The notes under the pieces were generated by a model. That model saw only the letters and a list, made by a program, of their open reading frames with translations. It was not told the DNA's origin and made no database searches. The position numbers and the translations under genes are program-made. From contig DJXE01000155.1 of the NCBI GenBank assembly GCA_002449595.1, forward strand, positions 1 through 14,735: a DNA stretch of 14,735 bases. Reading direction: 5' to 3'. This document shows, in pieces, positions 7,651 to 14,710 of this stretch (position 1 is the stretch's first letter; each line of letters begins with the position of its first letter). The stretch comes from Lachnospiraceae bacterium UBA7012. GTDB taxonomy: Bacteria > Bacillota > Clostridia > Lachnospirales > Lachnospiraceae.

Positions 7651-9314
7651 TTCGTTCCTTCCTCCGTGTCCGTTCTCCCTATGTAATGCACGCACAGCAT
7701 CGTGAGATCGTCGAACTGCTCCGCGTCCTTCACGAAGCCATCCACCGCCGCGCGCATGTGCCGGAGGACTTCCTGCGGGGAGGTCTCTCCCGCCCCGTTT
7801 AACGCGGCGATCATCCGGTCCGTTCCGAACATCGCTTTCTCCGCATCCGACGCCTCCGGGAGGCCGTCCGTATAGAGGAAAAGCATGCTCCCGGGCTCAA
7901 GCGTGAACTCGTAGTCGCGGTATTTCATCCCCTCCATGCCGCCGAGCACGAAGCCGTGGCAGTCCTTGAACAGCTCAAACTGCCCGCCCGGCCTGCGGAG
8001 CACCGGGTACTCGTGCCCGGCGTTCGCGGCGATCACCTTGCCCGTGGAGACCTCGAGGACCCCGAGCCAGACCGTGACGAACATCTCCTGGTCGTTGCTG
8101 GCAATAAGCGCTTCGTTGGTGTCCTGCAGGATCTGCGCGGGCGTCATGCCGCTCGAGGCGTGGTCGCGCAGAAGGATCATGCTGGCCATCATGTAGAGGG
8201 CGGCCGGTATTCCTTTTCCCGAGACGTCGGCGATCATCATGCACAGGTGGTCGTCATCGGTGAAGAAGAAGTTGTAGAAGTCGCCGCCGACTTCCCTCGC
8301 GGGGTCCATCGCCGCGTAGATGTCGAAATCGGAGCGCTCCGGGAACGCGGGAAAACGGCTCGGCAGCATGCCCTCCTGGATGCGCGTCGCGACGGACAGC
8401 TCCGTGTTCATGCGCTCCTTCTCGGCCGTGATCTTCGTCAGGTCCCCGACGTATTCCTCGATCCGCTCTTCCATCTGGTCGATCGTGTCCGCGAGCTGGC
8501 CGATCTCGTCGCCGGTGTTGATCTCGTCGGAGAGCTTCGTCTTCGCCGGCGTGTTTTCCTTCGCGTAGCGCTCCGCCTCGTCCATGATGAGGCTCAAGGG
8601 GCGAAGGAGCACCCTGTTGAGGTAATAGCCCTGCCCGGCGATCATGAGTGACGCGAGTAAGATCAATGCGATCAGGGCCCGGATCAGGTAGCCGTTGCGC
8701 GCCTGCGTCAGCTTATCCATCTGCCGCTGGACGCACAGGATCCCCAGGGTCTCTCCCTCCCAGCGGATCGGTATCATCGCGGTGATGTGGCTGTCCGTCT
8801 CGATGTATCCGGAGTCCCGGATGACGAGCTCGCGGTCCGACCCTCCCTCGTACAGCTGGCGGTACTTGATCCTGTACTCGTGGTTGGTCGTCTCCCGCAG
8901 ATAGCCGAAGTCGTACACCTTGTACTTCACATCGTCATTCGCCGCGGAGAACAGGAACCGGATGTGCGCGTAGTCCGTCGTGTCCGGCTGGATCACGTAG
9001 ATAAACGTCGCGCCCTGGGTGTTGCACAGGTCATGCAGCGCATTCAGCACGTCCGTGTAGCGCTTGGTCTCGCCCATGCTCTCAGCGTATTCGTCCATCC
9101 GCCACGGCTCGAGCTCGTCCGCCGCGCTGTTGGCGGTCAGGAACGCGCCTTCCGCGTACTGGTCGAGCATCGCGGTCGTGAAGCTCCGGTACCCGATCAT
9201 GCTGATGATCGAGGAATACGTGAACAGCAGCAGGAAAAGTCCGAACAGGCTCTTAAATATGACGCTCTGGCCGCGCTTTTTCCGTGTTATAATCTTTTTG
9301 TCGGCAGATGTCAT
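7647..9314 (-). CDS. Membrane-anchored SpoIIE/PP2C phosphatase with HAMP domain
   Basis: A 555-residue sensor phosphatase of the RsbU/SpoIIE class, which dephosphorylates a STAS-domain protein. Layout: cytoplasmic start, membrane segment about 20-42, extracytoplasmic sensor region about 43-208 (Cache-like in size, inferred), second membrane segment about 210-232, HAMP linker about 235-288, a helical stretch with ELSVATRIQEGMLP (305-318, the usual switch helix), then the PP2C domain to the end. Metal-binding acids are visible: Asp345 in VGGDFY, Asp363 in IADVSGKG, Asp483 in YTDG and Asp535/536 in FDDLT. The domain therefore looks active. The ATG at 9314 has no clear Shine-Dalgarno sequence. 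It is coupled by ATGA to the RsbW-like gene and divergent from an unknown membrane protein. A signal outside the cell would tune the phosphorylation switch. Confidence 0.92.
   Translation of the reverse strand: MTSADKKIITRKKRGQSVIFKSLFGLFLLLFTYSSIISMIGYRSFTTAMLDQYAEGAFLTANSAADELEPWRMDEYAESMGETKRYTDVLNALHDLCNTQGATFIYVIQPDTTDYAHIRFLFSAANDDVKYKVYDFGYLRETTNHEYRIKYRQLYEGGSDRELVIRDSGYIETDSHITAMIPIRWEGETLGILCVQRQMDKLTQARNGYLIRALIALILLASLMIAGQGYYLNRVLLRPLSLIMDEAERYAKENTPAKTKLSDEINTGDEIGQLADTIDQMEERIEEYVGDLTKITAEKERMNTELSVATRIQEGMLPSRFPAFPERSDFDIYAAMDPAREVGGDFYNFFFTDDDHLCMMIADVSGKGIPAALYMMASMILLRDHASSGMTPAQILQDTNEALIASNDQEMFVTVWLGVLEVSTGKVIAANAGHEYPVLRRPGGQFELFKDCHGFVLGGMEGMKYRDYEFTLEPGSMLFLYTDGLPEASDAEKAMFGTDRMIAALNGAGETSPQEVLRHMRAAVDGFVKDAEQFDDLTMLCVHYIGRTDTEEGTK
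9285..9293 (+). promoter_or_regulatory. Extended -10 promoter inside the phosphatase gene, reading toward the membrane-protein gene
   Basis: TGTTATAAT at 9285-9293 is a perfect TGnTATAAT extended -10 box on the plus strand; the -35 region is poor. It lies in codons 8-10 of the divergent phosphatase gene. The transcript would start near 9300, about 70 bases before the TTG start at 9372. Confidence 0.55.
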
Positions 9315-9338
9315 TTCAGCACCACTGTAATCTCTTCA

Positions 9339-9355
9339 GCGGCCGGTGCGGCCGC
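9339..9355. repeat. GC-rich hairpin between the divergent genes
   Basis: GCGGCC (9339-9344) pairs with GGCCGC (9350-9355) around GGTGC. It lies in the 57-base gap between the two divergent starts and would be transcribed in both leaders. Its role is unknown. Confidence 0.4.
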
Positions 9356-9370
9356 CGCGCGAGGTCTCCC

Positions 9371-9376
9371 ATTGTA
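9371..9376 (-). promoter_or_regulatory. Candidate -10 box of the phosphatase operon
   Basis: TACAAT on the minus strand (9376-9371) overlaps the TTG start codon of the divergent membrane-protein gene. No convincing -35 box is seen. The transcript would start near 9364, about 50 bases before the phosphatase ATG. Confidence 0.35.
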
Positions 9377-10130
9377 TCTGAGTAAAAAAGATCATTACCT
9401 CTCATCCGCACTGTTTAAGGCCGCGCTCGTCCATCTCGTGGTCCTCAGCGCACGGGGCCTGATCCGTCTCATCATCCGGAGCAATCACACGATCACGCCG
9501 GATATGGCGGACAACGTCATGTGGAATTCCCAGTTGTTTCTAAGCGTGGTTCGCCTCGCGGCGATCGCGTTTATCTTCTACAAGCAGTATAAACACCTCG
9601 GCCGCAAGCTGTCGGTCATCGACAAGGACGACCAGCTCCACATGGCGATCCTGCAGCGGGAAGTCTTCGGGGACGACCTCGCGGTCCTCTCCGGGGATAT
9701 CATCTCCGCCCTGGTCCGGCTCTGGGCCTTCATCCTGATCGGCGTGCAGCTCATCTACGATATCAGCAGCTGGATGTACCGCGCGTTCATCAACCAGCTC
9801 CTGGTCTACGCGCTCCAGTCCGGGGAGTACCTCAGTTTCGTCACCGTCTACAACTACACGCACACCTTCAAGTACGCCGGCATGCTGGTCGCGATCCTGC
9901 TCGGCATCATGGCGACGGGCATCTTCCTGAATGACCGGAAGCTGATGATCTTCGCCTGCGTCATCGCGGTGCTCTACCTGATCTCCTTCTCCCTGATCCG
10001 GATGCAGGACATCACGGTGCTCGGCAAGAGCGTCGGCCTCGTCTGGAGCTCCGTCATCTATTACGCTCTGGAGACCGCCGGCATCCTCGGGGTGTCGTTC
10101 TATCTGCGCAGGAAGTACCTGGGGCTGTGA
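9372..10130 (+). CDS. Polytopic membrane protein of unknown function
   Basis: Not recognised. A 252-residue integral membrane protein with about six hydrophobic segments, near residues 11-35, 52-70, 105-130, 168-186, 190-209 and 218-244. A polar loop at 71-104 (KQYKHLGRKL, then VIDKDDQLHM) separates segments two and three. The C-terminus is basic (YLRRKYLGL). The frame is open much further upstream, but that part is only the complement of the phosphatase gene. TTG at 9372 is chosen because it is the first usable start after the phosphatase and has GAGG 7 bases upstream. It is divergent from the sensor phosphatase and ends at a shared terminator. Its position suggests it may be controlled by, or act with, the signalling proteins; this is a guess from context. 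Confidence 0.72.
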   Translation: MYLSKKDHYLSSALFKAALVHLVVLSARGLIRLIIRSNHTITPDMADNVMWNSQLFLSVVRLAAIAFIFYKQYKHLGRKLSVIDKDDQLHMAILQREVFGDDLAVLSGDIISALVRLWAFILIGVQLIYDISSWMYRAFINQLLVYALQSGEYLSFVTVYNYTHTFKYAGMLVAILLGIMATGIFLNDRKLMIFACVIAVLYLISFSLIRMQDITVLGKSVGLVWSSVIYYALETAGILGVSFYLRRKYLGL

Positions 10131-10192
10131 TCCGGTTTCGGTTTCCTGAGAGCCTTTCGGGCAGTTCGTGAATAATCAGCGTATAAAGAAAA

Positions 10193-10225
10193 ACAGCGGG
10201 GATGATCCCCGCTGTCACTTTTTTT
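10193..10225. terminator. Bidirectional terminator between convergent genes
   Basis: ACAGCGGGGA (10193-10202) pairs perfectly with TCCCCGCTGT (10206-10215). To the right it is followed by CAC and a run of seven T; to the left the complementary strand reads TTTTTCTTTA. It therefore serves both the membrane-protein gene and the convergent STAS operon. Confidence 0.88.
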
Positions 10226-10226
10226 C

Positions 10227-10856
10227 TTAGCGGAATGTCTTCAGCACTGCGATCTCGACCTTGTCCATCCGCACCGCGACGCGGACGTCGTCCGCGAGGT
10301 TCGCGATGATGGACCGCTCCAGCTCGTCCCAGGAGCCGTCGTCGTCGCCGTCGTCGCCGTATTTATCCCTGAGCGTGTCGCGGTAGTTCTCCAGCGTCCA
10401 GACGGAAAGCCCGTCTTCGGAATTCGCTCCGTTCACCCCGGCGTCGTAGAACAGCATCGCTCCGTCGCCCCGCTCGGTCGTGACCCCGGCCGCCTCGTTG
10501 ATGCCGAGGATCCCGACGCCGATCATGTCGCGGATCTTCCCCATGATGCCGGTCGCCGCCTCGTTCCTGCCGGTGGTCGCTGTCGCGAGCAGCTCCTCGC
10601 GCCGGTCCGCCGTCATGTCGATTTTCGCCGCGAGGTGCGTCTCGCACTTTCTCGCATCTCCTTCGATCCAGAAGAGCGCCGTGTAATCGTTATCCGTGAT
10701 GCCGGACAAAAGTCCCAGGATCTCCTCGGCGATCAGCCTAAGGCGCAGGGACTGTTTACTGTCTAAGCCGACCAGCTCCGCGAACGCCATCGTCTTGTCC
10801 ATGGCGGCGGCGATGCGGGCCTCTTCCCCGTTTACATAGATCTGTTCTGTTTTCAT
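10227..10856 (-). CDS. Degenerate RsbW/HATPase-like protein paired with the STAS gene
   Basis: A 209-residue protein of unproven function. The N-terminal half resembles the start of RsbW-type HATPases: a region around GLDSKQSLRLRLIAEEILG (30-48) sits where the N box should be, and the end (DDVRVAVRMDKVEIAVLKTF, 189-208) looks like the final strands of that fold. However, the Asn expected four residues after the Glu is missing, and no DxG or GxG lid motifs are seen. ATP binding is therefore doubtful. The middle has RNEAATGIMGKIRDMIG (97-113) and an acidic stretch GDDGDDDG (167-174). The start is the ATG at 10856; an in-frame ATG at 10880 has no ribosome binding site, and the chosen one has only a partial one. 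It follows the STAS gene by 40 bases and ends at a strong terminator. It may be a structural or regulatory partner of the STAS protein. Confidence 0.7.
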   Translation of the reverse strand: MKTEQIYVNGEEARIAAAMDKTMAFAELVGLDSKQSLRLRLIAEEILGLLSGITDNDYTALFWIEGDARKCETHLAAKIDMTADRREELLATATTGRNEAATGIMGKIRDMIGVGILGINEAAGVTTERGDGAMLFYDAGVNGANSEDGLSVWTLENYRDTLRDKYGDDGDDDGSWDELERSIIANLADDVRVAVRMDKVEIAVLKTFR

Positions 10857-10896
10857 ATACCCGTTCCCGTATCTGCGCATACGCAGACAGAATCAA

Positions 10897-11196
10897 TCAC
10901 TCGATCGTCAGGATATCAGAGAACCCTGTCACTTCGAAGATCTCCATCACTTCGTCCGTCGCACCGCGGACGACCATGTCGCCCTGCTTGTTCATGATCT
11001 TCTGCGCCGAAAGGAGAACACGGAGTCCCGCACTGGAAATGTACTCGAGGCTGCTGATCTCAAACACGAGATCCGTGACGCCGTCGAGATTCGCCGCGAG
11101 CTCTTCCTCAAGCTGCGGAGCGGTCGTCGTGTCAAGCCTGCCCTCAAGCGTCATCGTCAGTGCGCTGTCTGTTCCGTCCTTCTTGATGTTCAGCAT
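10897..11196 (-). CDS. STAS-domain anti-sigma factor antagonist (SpoIIAA/RsbV-like)
   Basis: A 99-residue single STAS domain, the usual size for SpoIIAA/RsbV proteins that are switched by serine phosphorylation. The hallmark is EYISSAGLRVLL (51-62). Aligned with the RsbV motif DSTG, Ser55 is the likely phospho-acceptor and Ser54 stands where RsbV has Asp, a common variant. LEGRLDTTTAPQLEEEL (17-33) is the typical first half of the fold. The start is the ATG at 11196 with GGAGG 6 bases upstream; a longer open frame from 11253 lacks such a site. The predicted partners are the RsbW-like protein (7243-7650) as kinase and the SpoIIE-like protein (7647-9314) as phosphatase, both nearby but in a separate operon. 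It is followed by the degenerate HATPase-like gene. Confidence 0.92.
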   Translation of the reverse strand: MLNIKKDGTDSALTMTLEGRLDTTTAPQLEEELAANLDGVTDLVFEISSLEYISSAGLRVLLSAQKIMNKQGDMVVRGATDEVMEIFEVTGFSDILTIE

Positions 11197-11232
11197 GTAT
11201 GACCTCCATTCATATCTGTTGCTTTTCGTTCG

Positions 11233-11268
11233 GGATGGTCCGCTTCGATGCATTTGCTGCGGACATCC
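11233..11268 (-). other. Hairpin in the leader of the STAS gene
   Basis: In the leftward transcript GGATGTCCGC pairs with GCGGACCATCC (11268-11259 with 11243-11233), ten pairs with one bulged base and a 15-base loop. A weak -10 candidate (TAAACT with a preceding TG, 11282-11277) would place the hairpin at the very 5' end of the RNA, where it could protect the message. The promoter part is uncertain. Confidence 0.4.
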
Positions 11269-11373
11269 TGAGATTTAGTTTATCATGTTTTTCCCCTGCG
11301 GGACACTATTGTACGGCACTTCTGCGGGTGCATTTTCCCCGCTCCGCTTCGCTCCTGCAGGATCCGCTGCCTG

Positions 11374-12189
11374 TCACTGTACCTCGATCGCGGTGATTTG
11401 CGGGCTGGGGCCGAGATACCAGTACAGGAAGCCCTCGAGGTAGACCTTGTCGCCGACCTTCAGCTGCTCCGCGGCCTTGTACACCTCGGAGGAGCTGTCG
11501 CAGAGGTCCGTCTCCACCACGAACTCGTACGTCCTGCCGCCCGCGGAGACGTGGAAGTACAGGTCGTCGCCCTGCTTCCCGGAGCCGTCCCACTTGTAGA
11601 GGATCGCATCCTTGCTGCCTTCCTTCGCCGGCTCCACCGTCATGTCCGTGAAGGAGACGAAGAGGTTCTGGTAATCGATCAAGCTGTTCCTGCCGAGCAG
11701 CTCCGTCACGTCGGCGGGACTCGCGAAATACCTGCCGCCCTCGAGCTTCTCGATCTTCGCGTCCAGGATCTCGACTTCGAGGGAGTACTCCGACTTCTTT
11801 CCGGTCACGCGCAGCTTCTGTCCCACTTCCAGCGCATCGTACTCCTCCTGCGTGAGCGGAACCTTGTAGACGAAATACGCGCCGTCCGCGTCCTGCGTGC
11901 AGAGGCTGGCCTTGCCGTCGATGAGCTTGTGTTTTGCCTGCAGATAGGCCTCGATCGTGACTTCGCTGCCGAGCTCCGCCGCCCTGTACTCGTCGTAGGT
12001 CAGCACGCCCTCGCCCTTCACGTCATGCGCGAGGTCCGCGATATCGGCGATCTCGGTCCGTTCCTTCTTTTCCTGCGCCGCGGCTGTGCTCTCCGGCGCC
12101 TGGCTGTCAGGAGTCTTCTCCCCGCCCTTCCCGCAGGCCGTCATAAGCAAGGCGGCTGTGATGATTGCAAGTGCGATCCCTTTTTTCAT
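11374..12189 (-). CDS. Lipoprotein with two OB-fold-like repeats
   Basis: A 271-residue exported lipoprotein of unknown function. The signal peptide begins MKKGIALAII and ends MTAC, making Cys19 the lipidated residue; a short polar linker follows. Two related regions are seen, about 75-150 and 174-271. Each begins with a beta-rich stretch and contains a similar core, VGQKLRVTG (122-130) and VGDKVYLEG (245-253), followed by a strand with an I-x-A/E pattern. This suggests tandem OB folds, as found in extracellular ligand-binding lipoproteins; the fold is inferred, not shown. The start is the ATG at 12189, with AGGAGAG 8 bases upstream; a longer open frame from 12264 would put 25 charged residues before the signal peptide. 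It lies 95 bases after the ABC permease gene and may be an accessory part of that transporter. Confidence 0.8.
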   Translation of the reverse strand: MKKGIALAIITAALLMTACGKGGEKTPDSQAPESTAAAQEKKERTEIADIADLAHDVKGEGVLTYDEYRAAELGSEVTIEAYLQAKHKLIDGKASLCTQDADGAYFVYKVPLTQEEYDALEVGQKLRVTGKKSEYSLEVEILDAKIEKLEGGRYFASPADVTELLGRNSLIDYQNLFVSFTDMTVEPAKEGSKDAILYKWDGSGKQGDDLYFHVSAGGRTYEFVVETDLCDSSSEVYKAAEQLKVGDKVYLEGFLYWYLGPSPQITAIEVQ

Positions 12190-12204
12190 GTTTGATTCTC
12201 TCCT

Positions 12205-12231
12205 GTCCGCGAAGGCGCGCGCCCTGCGGAC
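12205..12231 (-). other. GC-rich hairpin before the lipoprotein gene
   Basis: GTCCGC (12205-12210) and GCGGAC (12226-12231) enclose the palindrome GGCGCGCGCC (12214-12223). It lies just upstream of the lipoprotein ribosome binding site and lacks a T-run. It may separate expression of the permease and lipoprotein genes. Confidence 0.35.
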
Positions 12232-12284
12232 CTTTCCGGCCTGAAAAGCTTGTTTCCGGGCCAATCACTCTTTTCCCCGCATGG

Positions 12285-13229
12285 TCATCTTCGGTCTCTG
12301 TCGATCAGCTCAAGCGAGATGACCGCGATGAACGCATACAGAACACTGTAAAAGACCAGCCACTCCCAGCACCGGAGCACGATGTCCCTGTCGAACGCGT
12401 ACTCGGGCTTCTGGTTGTTCTGCGCGCTGTGCATTAAGAACTCGTCCCGTCTCCCGGTCTCCTCGACGTACTGGAGGGCTTTCTGAATCGGTTTTTCTCC
12501 CGCGACTTCGACGTTCTTCATCTGCACGACGCTGTTCCAGATCGAGACCATCGGCAGGTTGTTGTAGTCGCCCTGCGAGCAGAGCGCCGTCATGCCCCAC
12601 TTCGCGACGGTCAGGTCCGTCAGGCGCTCCGCCGGGCCGGTCAGCTGGAAGATCCCGCCGCTGAAGACGAGCTGGACGATCAGCAGGAACGGCATGATCG
12701 TCATGGCCGCCGTCGTCGAGTGGACGAGGGCGGAGACCATCAGTGCCATCATGTCGGCGCAGTACGTGGTCAGGAAGAACGTGATCGCGAGATCCACGAT
12801 CGGCCACGGCGTGAAAAGGCTCGCCGCCGGCATCGGGGTCTTCATCATGCAGCAGATGCCGACCGTGATGATCGCCTGGCTCAGGCACAGGAACGCCTGG
12901 TAGATCATGTGCGCCGCGATGTAGGAGCTGATGTGCAGCCCGGAGCGGTGCTCTCTCTTGACGACAGGGCGCTCGCGGCAGATCACCTGGATCGAGTTGA
13001 AGAAGCCGTTCCAGATGCAGATGCAGGACATCGCGAACGTTCCGATCCTCGTGCCTTCCATCGTGCGGAAAAGGTCCTGCCCGACAACAAAACAGACGAG
13101 TCCTGCAATGATCGCCGCCATCGGGAGCAGCTTCCAGTCGTTCTGGTAAATGAACATGCGGAAAAGCTTGCCCAGATAGATCATCGTCTGGTGTGGGCGT
13201 CCGCTGTGTCTTTCTCTCTTCCTGTTCAT
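12285..13229 (-). CDS. ABC transporter permease, ABCG/ABC-2 type
   Basis: A 314-residue membrane subunit of an exporter-type ABC system. About six hydrophobic segments are seen, near 35-51, 61-82, 104-125, 142-168, 172-195 and 286-307. The region after segment two, NSIQVICRERPVVKREHRSG (78-97), matches the amphipathic coupling helix (ExxVxxRE pattern) of ABCG/White-type half-transporters, and the large loop between the last two segments is also typical. Its ATG overlaps the stop of the ATPase gene in ATGA, so the subunits are made together. In eukaryotic ABCG proteins the ATPase and membrane halves are fused; here they are two genes. The substrate is unknown. A following lipoprotein may be an accessory subunit. 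Confidence 0.85.
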   Translation of the reverse strand: MNRKRERHSGRPHQTMIYLGKLFRMFIYQNDWKLLPMAAIIAGLVCFVVGQDLFRTMEGTRIGTFAMSCICIWNGFFNSIQVICRERPVVKREHRSGLHISSYIAAHMIYQAFLCLSQAIITVGICCMMKTPMPAASLFTPWPIVDLAITFFLTTYCADMMALMVSALVHSTTAAMTIMPFLLIVQLVFSGGIFQLTGPAERLTDLTVAKWGMTALCSQGDYNNLPMVSIWNSVVQMKNVEVAGEKPIQKALQYVEETGRRDEFLMHSAQNNQKPEYAFDRDIVLRCWEWLVFYSVLYAFIAVISLELIDRDRR

Positions 13230-14560
13230 GCTGTCAGCACCGCCTTTCCGCCAGCGTACTCGGCGTATTTCCCGACGAATTCCTCGGCGCGCCCTTCGCC
13301 GCCCTCATCCTTCTGGTTGATGGCGAGCAGGATCTCCTCCATGGAGTCCTTTTCGAAGAACTTGTACGCCTCCTTCACCGGGCCGTAGAACGCGAGCCGG
13401 CCGGTCCTCGCCGAATCCTTCGCGAGGACGATCACGTCGTCGAACAGGTCGATGACGCGGTCCGGCGTGTGGGTGATGACCATGACGATCCTTCCCTCGT
13501 CCGCGATCTTGCGGAGCTTCTCGAACAGGGACCTCGCGACGACGCCGTCGAGGCCGGAGTCGGGCTCATCGAGGATGAACAGGGTCGGATCGGAGATGAA
13601 CTCCATCGCGATGGACAGGCGCTTGCGCTGTCCGCCGGAGAGTTTTTCCACAAGGGAGTGCTGGACGGAGGAGAGGCCGAACTCTTCGAGCACGTATTTC
13701 ACTCTCTCCCACCGTTTCGCTGCCGGGACGTTGGCAGGAAGCCGCAGCGCCGCCGCGTCGGAGAGCGTGCGCAGGACGGTGTCGTTGCCCCGGATCAGGT
13801 CGAGCTGCGGGACGAAGCCCACGTCGTACTTCATCTTCCCGTACTCTTTGTACAGGTCGCGGCTGTTCAGGAGGATCTCCGCGTCCGCCTTCTCGTAGCC
13901 CGTCACGGCGTTGACGTAGGTCGTCTTGCCGGCGCCGGAGCCGCCGAGCAGAAGCACCATGTGCCCCTCGGGGATGCTCATGTGGATGTCCCTCAGGAGA
14001 TACTTCCTGCGGAAAAAGTCCACCGCCGTCCTCTCCTTGATATTGACCGTCAGGCCCTTCTCGATCGTCTCGGCGCTGTTGCCGCTCTCGGCGAGATCCG
14101 ACTGTGTCAGGATCACTTCGGCGGTCTGCGTGGGGATGAGTTTTTTGCTGAGGCCGAAGTAAAGGGCGGTCGGCGCCTCAAAGAACACGAACAAAGCCGC
14201 CCAACCTCTCTTTTTCTTAAAGACGCGGCACAGGCCGCTGAATATTCTGATCTCATAGACGATCGAAGCGAACATCAGTGCCAGGACCACGAAACTGAGG
14301 CCTGTCATCGAGTCGAAAAGGAAGCTGTCGATCCTGTAGAGATAGATGAACATCATGATGGCGACCAGTATCTGGCCCTCCTGCTCCTTGTGCGCGCAGA
14401 GGCTCAGGTGGTATTCCCTCGCGAGAGGGATGGCCGCCCAGTATTCTTTCACTTCGCATTTCTTAAAGATCTTCCAGTATCCGATCGTCGATATGATCCA
14501 CGTGACGATCGACAAGATCTGGTCGCTGCTGATACTGCCGATCGCTGATTCCGTTCCCAT
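13226..14560 (-). CDS. ABCG-type ABC transporter ATPase with an N-terminal membrane domain
   Basis: A 444-residue protein made of two parts. Residues about 1-140 hold three or four hydrophobic segments (roughly 14-29, 62-78, 86-104, 119-138) and the motif YWKIFKKCEVKEYWAAIPLA (28-47), which resembles the DUF5684-type membrane module seen in Gram-positive bacteria (recognised from memory). Residues about 165-400 are a complete ABC ATPase: Walker A GGSGAGKTT (206-214), Q-loop Gln252, signature LSGGQ (307-311), Walker B LFILDE (327-332), D-loop SGLD (335-338) and H-loop His364. The signature region, LSGGQRKRLSIAMEFISDP, is typical of the ABCG branch. The start is the ATG at 14560, with GGAGAG 6 bases upstream; another ATG at 14581 lies before that site. 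It energises the overlapping permease. Confidence 0.88.
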   Translation of the reverse strand: MGTESAIGSISSDQILSIVTWIISTIGYWKIFKKCEVKEYWAAIPLAREYHLSLCAHKEQEGQILVAIMMFIYLYRIDSFLFDSMTGLSFVVLALMFASIVYEIRIFSGLCRVFKKKRGWAALFVFFEAPTALYFGLSKKLIPTQTAEVILTQSDLAESGNSAETIEKGLTVNIKERTAVDFFRRKYLLRDIHMSIPEGHMVLLLGGSGAGKTTYVNAVTGYEKADAEILLNSRDLYKEYGKMKYDVGFVPQLDLIRGNDTVLRTLSDAAALRLPANVPAAKRWERVKYVLEEFGLSSVQHSLVEKLSGGQRKRLSIAMEFISDPTLFILDEPDSGLDGVVARSLFEKLRKIADEGRIVMVITHTPDRVIDLFDDVIVLAKDSARTGRLAFYGPVKEAYKFFEKDSMEEILLAINQKDEGGEGRAEEFVGKYAEYAGGKAVLTA

Positions 14561-14650
14561 TGTGCACTCTCCTGTCTGCACCCATATTGTGATAAGCCGG
14601 GCTGCGATAATCGCCGGGCCGCGATGGTCATATCCTTATCTATAATACAA

Positions 14651-14680
14651 TAAAACAGCCGCCAGATGGCGGCTGTTTTA
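14651..14680. terminator. Bidirectional terminator upstream of the ABC exporter genes
   Basis: A perfect 13-base inverted repeat (14651-14663 with 14668-14680) around AGAT, with AAAA and TTTT at the outer ends of its arms. It probably ends transcription of a gene lying to the right of the window and insulates the exporter operon. The exporter promoter must lie between here and 14560; no clear one was found. Confidence 0.8.
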
Positions 14681-14710
14681 CTGCTATTCTGCTAGATTAC
14701 AATGGGTGCT

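Noticed and set aside
8787..9371. Upstream extension of the membrane-protein frame over the phosphatase gene
   Set aside because: This part is antisense to a well-supported sensor phosphatase and has unrelated composition. Hydrophobic segments begin only after the TTG at 9372, which has its own ribosome binding site.
11279..11345. CTGCGGG direct repeats upstream of the STAS gene
   Set aside because: Only two short, imperfect copies; not enough to call a regulatory array or CRISPR.
13193..14548. A 451-codon plus-strand open frame opposite the ABC ATPase
   Set aside because: The minus strand carries all ABC ATPase motifs. The plus-strand product is rich in Arg, Asp and His with no fold signature.
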